From: an uncultured Alphaproteobacteria bacterium
Lineage (GTDB): Bacteria > Pseudomonadota > Alphaproteobacteria > Paracaedibacterales > CAIULA01
Direction: 5' to 3'
Assembly (NCBI GenBank): GCA_903905285.1
Contig: CAIVFQ010000139.1
Coordinates: 1-6,557 of the forward strand
DNA: 6,557 nt
Positions 1 to 6,557 of this stretch are shown one piece after another. Position 1 is the stretch's first letter, and each line of letters starts with the position of its first letter. The notes under the pieces were generated by a model. The model did not search any database. It was given only the letters and a program-made list of their open reading frames with translations, and was not told where the DNA came from. A program made the position numbers and the translations under genes.

Positions 1-22
1 CACAAAATTTACATTTCGCCAT
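1..22 (-). CDS. Start of a small Cys-motif protein (partial, runs off the left edge)
   Basis: Only the first seven codons are inside the window, reading MAKCKFC. They start at the ATG whose complement is at 20-22. A strong purine-rich ribosome binding site (GAAGGAAGGGG on the minus strand) ends seven bases upstream, and a perfect TATAAT lies about 35 bases upstream. These signals, rather than the few codons, are the reason to call a gene. The CxxC pair right after the start would fit a zinc ribbon or zinc knuckle, but too little is visible to name a family. It runs in the same direction as all other genes here, and its own promoter suggests that it is transcribed separately from the two-gene unit before it. 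Confidence 0.45.
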
Positions 23-56
23 AACTAGGCCCCTTCCTTCTAAAAAACCTCAGGGC

Positions 57-85
57 ATTATATCAAAAACTATCTATGGTTAAAA
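57..85 (-). promoter_or_regulatory. Sigma70-like promoter for the left-edge gene
   Basis: On the minus strand a perfect -10 box TATAAT occupies 62-57. Seventeen bases upstream is a weak -35, TTTTAA (85-80). The predicted transcription start near position 50 gives a leader of roughly 28 bases, which contains the strong ribosome binding site of the MAKCKFC gene. The -10 lies just past the stop at 70-72 of the out-of-frame extension of the preceding gene, a sensible place for a new promoter. The region is AT-rich, so a chance TATAAT is possible. Confidence 0.5.
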
Positions 86-161
86 GTCTTAACTGCATTA
101 TCATTACTCCAATGGTAGTCCTGGTCCATAAAATTTATATCACGAATAGATTTAAACCCTA
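70..161 (-). pseudogene. Out-of-frame continuation of the upstream 170-residue protein
   Basis: After the TAG stop of the 170-residue protein (159-161), another minus-strand frame stays open for about 30 codons to a TAG at 70-72. It reads as plausible protein, including LGFKSIRDINFMDQDYHW. Adding one T to the five-T run of the coding strand (161-165 on the plus strand) turns the end of the upstream gene, YRKEDF-stop, into YRKEDFLGFKSIRD and so on. The result would be a protein of about 200 residues ending just before the next promoter. The aromatic and charged composition matches the upstream protein. The lesion could be real, a sequencing error in a homopolymer, or a slippage site; no homologue was compared. 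Confidence 0.5.
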
Positions 162-671
162 AAAATCTTCTTTCCGATACAAATAAACACCCGAACTAAA
201 TTCCCATGAGTTCTTCATTTCCTCTGGGCTACGGGAACATCGAAAAATACCTACCACAGGAATTTTTGACTGAAATGGTATCGCCACGGGGCATTTATAT
301 TCTTCTACATATAAATCAAATACATCCTTTATGGTAAGGATATAGAGAGAGGGAGGTTCATAGTCATTACCTAAACTTTCCCAGTTTTTTTCGTCCCATT
401 TTCTTATTTCTTGAGAAGAGCCTAAGGGTAGATATATTAAAGGCCTAAAAGTCTTATCAAGAACATTGCCAGTTACTCTACATGCTTCTGTTAACACAAA
501 GAAGGCATAATCCAGCAAATGTATTCCCTGTAACTTATCTGCTTTATATTTTTCAAAGTGATCAAAGTGTATTGACTTAAAAGCTTCCTTCCAAGGCTCT
601 TTACAGCTTTGGTTAACCCAATCGAATGGTTCTATATCTCGGTTATTATTCACTGGGTAATCTCCATCCAT
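159..671 (-). CDS. Unknown soluble protein; possible immunity or partner protein
   Basis: The 170 residues are rich in aromatic and acidic side chains, with no signal peptide and no membrane segment, so a cytoplasmic protein is likely. I do not recognise the family. Mixed strand/helix stretches such as RPLIYLPLG (about 77-85) and YILTIKDVFDLYVEEY suggest a compact alpha/beta fold. The ATG at 669-671 lies inside the upstream 129-residue gene (26-base overlap, different frame). There is no good Shine-Dalgarno, so translational coupling to that gene is likely. A small exported protein gene followed by an overlapping cytoplasmic gene is the usual layout of toxin-immunity pairs, but this role is inferred from position only. 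The true C-terminus is probably about 30 residues longer, beyond a one-base break in a T run at 161-165. The gene looks more AT-rich than gyrB, hinting at accessory origin. Confidence 0.7.
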   Translation of the reverse strand: MDGDYPVNNNRDIEPFDWVNQSCKEPWKEAFKSIHFDHFEKYKADKLQGIHLLDYAFFVLTEACRVTGNVLDKTFRPLIYLPLGSSQEIRKWDEKNWESLGNDYEPPSLYILTIKDVFDLYVEEYKCPVAIPFQSKIPVVGIFRCSRSPEEMKNSWEFSSGVYLYRKEDF

Positions 672-1035
672 TTTTTACCAACCATTTTTCTTGAGCTCTC
701 GTAAGCTCTCCTATTCCCTCTTTCCACGTCCCATCCTCATTTAAAGCAGAGCGATTACTAAAATGGACGTGTGTTTGCTCGCCTTTAACCTGGCCTTTAT
801 CTGCGGCCTCTTGGCGCTTTAAGTCAGCTGCCTGGCGTTCTTTCTCAAGACGCTCCGCCTCAGCTTTAGCTTTTCGTGCAGCTTCAGCTTGACGTTCTTT
901 TTCAATGTCATCAGCTTTGGGTTTAGAATCGACCTTATGAGCAGCCTTAGCGGCTCCTCTATTCTTCTTCTTCGGAGGCATACCCATTGCGTCTGTCGTC
1001 TGCATGACGAAACAGAAGGTTAATAACAAACCCAT
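646..1035 (-). CDS. Small exported protein with charged helix and HVH C-terminal domain; candidate toxin/effector
   Basis: This 129-residue protein has three parts. Residues 1-16 are a hydrophobic signal-peptide core (MGLLLTFCFVM) with a possible cleavage after TTDA. Residues about 20-85 are basic and then a long Lys/Glu/Ala/Arg-rich helix, resembling a TolA-type linker or coiled coil. Residues about 88-129 form a small domain with THVHF, an NEDGTWKEG stretch and WLVKNGWRLP. This tail reminds me of short C-terminal domains of bacterial polymorphic toxins, but that is an impression from memory, not a search. The annotated start lacks the usual basic n-region and a ribosome binding site. One extra A in the seven-A run at 1046-1052 would join it to an upstream ATG (1053-1055), giving MKKNRLLMGLLL, a textbook signal peptide behind an AGAGAAGA ribosome binding site. 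The next gene overlaps its 3' end by 26 bases, so the two are probably one operon. Confidence 0.7.
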   Translation of the reverse strand: MGLLLTFCFVMQTTDAMGMPPKKKNRGAAKAAHKVDSKPKADDIEKERQAEAARKAKAEAERLEKERQAADLKRQEAADKGQVKGEQTHVHFSNRSALNEDGTWKEGIGELTRAQEKWLVKNGWRLPSE

Positions 1036-1062
1036 TAGTAATCTATTTTTTTCATTTCTTCT
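1036..1062 (-). other. Probable true start of the exported protein, broken at a seven-A run
   Basis: The minus-strand ATG at 1055-1053 is preceded by AGAGAAGA and followed by AAAAAAA (1052-1046 on the plus strand as T7). As written, this frame gives only MKKIDY-stop. With eight A's instead of seven it reads MKKNRLL and then enters the 129-residue frame at its Met1, completing a signal peptide with a basic n-region. The annotated ATG at 1035 has an in-frame TGA a short way upstream and no ribosome binding site, which also argues that the start lies here. Confidence 0.5.
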
Positions 1063-1086
1063 CTTTCATAAAAAATTGCTTTAAGC

Positions 1087-1116
1087 ATTACTTATCAATG
1101 AAACAGAAAAAGTCAA
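1087..1116 (-). promoter_or_regulatory. Possible promoter of the two-gene accessory unit
   Basis: On the minus strand TTGACT (1116-1111, five of six matches to the -35 consensus) is followed after 18 bases by AGTAAT (1092-1087, four of six matches to the -10). It lies between gyrB and the exported-protein gene, about 30 bases upstream of the probable true start at 1055. The -10 is weak, so the call is tentative. Confidence 0.35.
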
Positions 1117-1117
1117 T

Positions 1118-1206
1118 CAGTATTTACGTGAAACGGTGGCGATTTTCATTCAAGAGATTAGGACAGACCCCCTCAGCCTTAACTAGTCATTTCGTGAAAA
1201 CGGAGG
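1118..1206. repeat. Pair of imperfect direct repeats around CGTGAAA
   Basis: On the plus strand, 1118-1139 (core ACGTGAAACGGTGG) and 1184-1206 (core TCGTGAAAACGGAGG) resemble each other over about 22 bases. They share an AGT start, an AT-rich spacer and the exact CGTGAAA core, followed by CGG and GG. Centres are about 66 bases apart. They lie in the gap between gyrB and the accessory unit, just upstream of its possible promoter, so they could be a regulator site, or chance in a short non-coding stretch. Confidence 0.3.
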
Positions 1207-1232
1207 GACAAAGGAGCGGGGAATATTAAGAC

Positions 1233-3671
<2,439 letters not shown>

Positions 3672-4913
3672 CTAACCTGGGGTTACCGTTGCCTGTTCGA
3701 CCATAAAAAACTGTGCTTTCCCTATTAAAGATTCAAACAACAAAGGATCTGTACCTGTTAGCCATGACTGAAGATGGCCCTTTAAACTGGGTTGCCTTAG
3801 ACTAGATTGAGAATGCAGCACAGCGAGTTGCTCAAACAATACCATACGGTGATGAAAATCTAAATGAGCAATTATGTCATCCAGCAAAAGAATTGTTAAA
3901 CGGGGGTCAAAGCAGATTTTATGATGAATAAAGGCCATAATAACGGCGATCAGCAGAATTTTCTGCTCACCGGTTGAGGCTTGGTCGGCTGTTATATTTT
4001 TGGCCTGATGAATAACTTGCCAATCACTGCGATGGGGGCCGAATTTTGTTGTGCCACTTTCTTGATCATAACGTCGATTTTGATGCAAAACTTGCTTCGC
4101 GTGGGCCTCAACCTCAGTGGCCGACTTTTCTTGCACCCAGTCATCAACCTCACCAACCATACGAGTTATGAAGCTGGGGAAAAGATTCGGACGATTCCCA
4201 ATTTGATTGAGCTTATTCATCAGCTGTTGTCGCGCAACGGCAATCGCCACGCCATAACTGGACAACTGTTCTTCAAGCGCACTTAACCAAGCAGCATCCC
4301 CCTGATTTCTTAAAACCATCAGACGTTCTTTTAAGGCCTGTTCATAACGGGTAAGCCGCTCGGCGTGTAACGGATCTTCGGCATAAATAAGGCGGTCAAT
4401 AAATTTGCGGCGCACAGACGGCGATTCAAGAAAGATGCGATCGGTTTCGGGCGTTAACCAAATAATGTTAAGCCATTCAGCAAAGGGGGCCTGGTTTCTT
4501 ATGGGTTGATAATGCAGTTTATAAAGGCGTTTCTCTGTGCCTTGAGGGGTTTTTTCTAAGCCGGTTGCTAGCTGAGTTTCATCGTCCAGCCGCAGGCTGG
4601 TTCCCCATAACAACCCAGGTTGTTGCGGATAACCTTGGGGAGTAATTTCATTAAGCTTGGCGCCCCGCAGACCACGACCAGGGCAAAATAATGAAATGGC
4701 CTCTAGGATATTGGTTTTCCCCGCCCCATTCGGACCAGTTAAAACAATTGGGCCCTGCCCCACCTCTAAATTTAAGCTCTGATAATTCCTAAATTGATGC
4801 AACGATACATGACGAATCCCTTGGTTAAGGGCTAAGGGTTTATCGTCATTCAGTAAAGGGTAGGCGCTGTTCAAGGGAATTTCTTTAAAAGTATGCTGAT
4901 TGTTTATACCCAA
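3672..4913 (-). CDS. recF: DNA replication and repair protein RecF
   Basis: RecF is an SMC/ABC-type ATPase that with RecO and RecR loads RecA at single-strand gaps. Visible motifs are HQFRNYQSL (39-47), Walker A GPNGAGKT (60-67), WLTPETDRIF (152-161), the FGPHRSDW motif (291-298), the signature STGEQKILL (313-321) and Walker B ILLLDDIIAHLD (341-352) with Asp345/Asp346. The protein is intact at 413 residues, longer than the usual 350-380. About 30 residues precede the point where RecF proteins normally begin (near residue 30-33). The first codon is TTG, right after an in-frame TAA and without a clear ribosome binding site; another TTG at codon 14 (4874-4872) is a rival start. No ATG lies between the upstream stop and the conserved core. 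RecF often follows dnaN, but here the gene before it is an OTU-like protease. A promoter sits just upstream, and gyrB follows after 18 bases. Confidence 0.95.
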   Translation of the reverse strand: MGINNQHTFKEIPLNSAYPLLNDDKPLALNQGIRHVSLHQFRNYQSLNLEVGQGPIVLTGPNGAGKTNILEAISLFCPGRGLRGAKLNEITPQGYPQQPGLLWGTSLRLDDETQLATGLEKTPQGTEKRLYKLHYQPIRNQAPFAEWLNIIWLTPETDRIFLESPSVRRKFIDRLIYAEDPLHAERLTRYEQALKERLMVLRNQGDAAWLSALEEQLSSYGVAIAVARQQLMNKLNQIGNRPNLFPSFITRMVGEVDDWVQEKSATEVEAHAKQVLHQNRRYDQESGTTKFGPHRSDWQVIHQAKNITADQASTGEQKILLIAVIMAFIHHKICFDPRLTILLLDDIIAHLDFHHRMVLFEQLAVLHSQSSLRQPSLKGHLQSWLTGTDPLLFESLIGKAQFFMVEQATVTPG

Positions 4914-4932
4914 ATTTTACGATTTTGCGCAA

Positions 4933-4961
4933 ATTCTAATCGTGCTTCCTCATCATCACAA
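4933..4961 (-). promoter_or_regulatory. Sigma70-like promoter of recF-gyrB
   Basis: The minus strand carries TTGTGA (4961-4956, four of six) and TAGAAT (4938-4933, five of six) with an ideal 17-base spacer. The predicted start near 4926 leaves only about 13 bases before the TTG at 4913, or about 52 before the alternative TTG at 4874. It sits in the 115-base gap between the OTU-like gene and recF, so recF-gyrB probably has its own transcription start. Confidence 0.55.
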
Positions 4962-5007
4962 AGGAACGTTTGTCACTGCCAATCCTTAAAGCCCGCGTCA
5001 TAACGCT

Positions 5008-5029
5008 ATGCCCAGACCATGCGGGGCAT
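5008..5029 (-). other. Inverted repeat at the 3' end of the OTU-like gene
   Basis: ATGCCC (5008-5013) and GGGCAT (5024-5029) can form a six-base-pair stem with a ten-base loop, touching the TGA stop of the OTU-like gene. No T tract follows on the minus strand, so it does not look like a standard intrinsic terminator. It could stabilise the 3' end or be chance. Confidence 0.3.
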
Positions 5030-6408
5030 CACAAGGTTATTTTAAGGGTACTCCAGTCAATTGCAACACTACTTTTGGAAGGGGCTGCTCCTTTATCTTT
5101 GACACTTTTATCTGGAATAGTATCTTTGACCCAAGGGGATGGTTCATATTTTCTCTTATGACGGAAAGCACTGGCCATACCAGCACCATCACCGGCTCGT
5201 ACAAACTTGGAGTAATGACCTTTACCATCCGTATTATACATATGAATCTGGTAAGGTCTGCTTCCCTGAACCCCGTGTTTTGCACTCACGTAATTGACTA
5301 ATTTGCGTACGCCGTCTGTGACAATGGCCGTCGATAACGGAAGCTTTCCTTCATCAACCCAAACATATATTTCATAATTGCCTAACAGACTCACGATGAA
5401 AGGGTAGGTTAAATCTTGTGCACGCCAATCTGCTTTAGCTCCCATCTCTAACCAACCATCGTCATCAATGACTTGAATTCCTGCGTTTGTCTTTTCCTTT
5501 AATTCTTGAAGTGAAGCAAGAAGTTCGGCTATTCGATCGTAGAAAGGTTTTTCTTTAGGTGCGAACCCAAGCCTGAGTTCGCTTCTGTCCGCCCCATCCA
5601 GATCCTGAACAGAAGCAACACCTTTGTCTTTTACTAGTTCGTCTAATGCGATTGCACTTTCTGCTTCAACCGCTTTAATTCCCGCAATGGCAGCCTTTAC
5701 AGCATCTAAGTTCCCAGCATCAAGCCTTCCAAAAGAAGTCAACATTTCCCCTAGTGTTTTGCCTACACTCTCCAGAGCTGCATCATAAGGGTCTACTAGT
5801 ACTTCCAATGCGGCTAACTGGGCTTTCGATGCCTCCAAATCTTTTACATCTGCTTCTCGGTCTACTAATAACGCCGCCAATGCCAATTGCTGTTGTGCGT
5901 CTGTTTTTTTCTTTTGTGTTGCTATTCTTTCTTCCAATATCTTCTTAGGGGCTGCGTGGATGAGCTCACGACGTGCACGTGCAACACCTACAACACGAAT
6001 AGCCTGTGTAAGTTCAGCAACCACTAAATCTTTAGAGGGAAGCGAAAGATAATCTGCACCGCCTTGAACTTCTGGAAGAAGAGAATCTAAGTTGGCTTGA
6101 TATCCCCCTGCTGGATCCAGCGCCAATAAGGCCATCAATGTGTTTTTTAGCCTTTCAATGCAGTCCAATTTGTTTTTTGGTGTGAGATTGCCATAAATTC
6201 TTGGACCCATTCCTGCAAGCGAGTGTGCCAACCTAATAACGCTCGCCTCGCCCACGTTATCAACGATTCGGCTGATATATTCACCTCTGCCAGGGAAACG
6301 TAAAGTATAATGCCCACAAGCACCATCCCCTAGTGATCCAACCCAACGCATAAATTCAAATCTCGTATCAAATCTTCGCGTGACAAAGTTAAACTCTGGC
6401 ACCTGCAT
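5029..6408 (-). CDS. OTU-like cysteine protease (putative deubiquitinase effector)
   Basis: The 459-residue protein shows the two ends of an OTU fold. Near the N-terminus, SLGDGACGHYTL (25-36) matches the Cys box (D-G-x-C) with Asp28 and nucleophile Cys31. Near the C-terminus, W319 and W328, then NYEIYVWVDEG (344-354), lead to IHMYNTDGKGHYSKF (388-402) with His398, the order of strands and His box typical of OTU proteases. Between the boxes, roughly residues 60-310 form a long, mostly helical, Ala/Leu/Lys/Glu-rich insertion with coiled-coil character (150-305). A comparable helical insertion is known in Legionella Lot-type OTU effectors. Residues about 420-459 look disordered. OTU enzymes cleave ubiquitin chains; bacteria lack ubiquitin, so delivery into a eukaryotic host is inferred. 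No Sec signal peptide is seen, so a dedicated secretion system would be needed. The ATG is the first start after an in-frame stop but has no clear ribosome binding site. The activity is untested; the family call rests on motifs alone. Confidence 0.72.
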   Translation of the reverse strand: MQVPEFNFVTRRFDTRFEFMRWVGSLGDGACGHYTLRFPGRGEYISRIVDNVGEASVIRLAHSLAGMGPRIYGNLTPKNKLDCIERLKNTLMALLALDPAGGYQANLDSLLPEVQGGADYLSLPSKDLVVAELTQAIRVVGVARARRELIHAAPKKILEERIATQKKKTDAQQQLALAALLVDREADVKDLEASKAQLAALEVLVDPYDAALESVGKTLGEMLTSFGRLDAGNLDAVKAAIAGIKAVEAESAIALDELVKDKGVASVQDLDGADRSELRLGFAPKEKPFYDRIAELLASLQELKEKTNAGIQVIDDDGWLEMGAKADWRAQDLTYPFIVSLLGNYEIYVWVDEGKLPLSTAIVTDGVRKLVNYVSAKHGVQGSRPYQIHMYNTDGKGHYSKFVRAGDGAGMASAFRHKRKYEPSPWVKDTIPDKSVKDKGAAPSKSSVAIDWSTLKITL

Positions 6409-6557
6409 ATAAACAAGTTTGTAACTACCCAGGTTTATTGTGGGCAGAACTGAGGATTTAGGATGGCATGAAAGATATTAAACCCCTGTTTGCGTCTCGT
6501 TGAGAGAAAGCCTCGAATTAGGCAAAAGACTTCGGCTCCTCGGGTTGTTCTGAATCC
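6409..6557. other. Region upstream of the OTU-like gene; no convincing gene
   Basis: I see no RNA gene and no strong promoter here. On the minus strand a frame open from the window edge ends at TAA (6518-6520) with DSEQPEEPKSFA, an acidic tail that could be the C-terminus of an upstream gene. On the plus strand an 11-codon ORF, MKDIKPLFASR, follows a GAGGA at modest distance (ATG 6468-6470). Both are too short to call. A four-base-pair hairpin (6510-6523) is too weak for a terminator. Confidence 0.3.

Noticed and set aside
1140..1232. Terminator after gyrB
   Set aside because: I looked for a GC-rich stem followed by T residues on the minus strand and found none that is convincing.
3981..4286. 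Plus-strand open frame of 101 codons opposite recF
   Set aside because: It is antisense to intact recF, with no ribosome binding site or domain seen.
5037..5285. Second minus-strand frame of 82 codons inside the OTU-like gene
   Set aside because: It overlaps the His-box region in another frame and lacks motifs.
5008..5301. Plus-strand open frames opposite the 3' part of the OTU-like gene
   Set aside because: They are antisense shadows; the minus-strand frame carries the His box and coherent protein sequence.
6510..6523. GCCT/AGGC hairpin as an intrinsic terminator
   Set aside because: The stem is only four base pairs and the following TTTCTCTC is a poor T tract.

Overview
The window reads as a piece of chromosome from a Gram-negative bacterium, probably an intracellular alphaproteobacterium of the Holosporales/Rickettsiales kind. 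The type II GyrB with its long Toprim insertion is directly visible, and so is the recF-gyrB pair. The alphaproteobacterial and intracellular placement is inference, resting mainly on an OTU-type cysteine protease gene, a class that normally acts on host ubiquitin. Every gene supported here lies on the minus strand, so the window is best read from right to left.

Right part (6557 to 5029): about 150 bases without a convincing gene, then a 459-residue protein I read as an OTU-like deubiquitinase. It has an N-terminal Cys box (GDGAC, Cys31) and a C-terminal His box (GHY, His398), separated by a long, mostly helical insertion. This layout resembles the Lot-type OTU effectors of Legionella.

Centre (4961 to 1233): a sigma70-like promoter followed by recF and gyrB, 18 bases apart with a good Shine-Dalgarno before gyrB. 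RecF starts at a TTG codon and carries about 30 extra N-terminal residues. Both proteins keep their key ATPase and metal-binding motifs. These are housekeeping genes: single-strand gap repair, and DNA supercoiling.

Left part (1232 to 1): an AT-richer accessory segment. A possible promoter leads into a two-gene unit. The first gene encodes a small exported protein (signal peptide, charged helix, small C-terminal domain with an HVH motif). The second, overlapping by 26 bases, encodes a soluble protein of unknown family. The arrangement suggests a toxin or effector with its partner (immunity) protein. Both genes look shifted by one base at a homopolymer: a seven-A run right after the natural signal-peptide start, and a five-T run just before the stop of the second gene, beyond which about 30 coding-like codons continue in another frame. 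This may be sequence error, decay or slippage. At the left edge another gene begins (MAKCKFC...) behind a perfect TATAAT and a strong ribosome binding site.

The most notable content is the OTU-like protease just upstream of recF-gyrB, followed by the candidate exported-protein/partner pair with its two homopolymer frame breaks.
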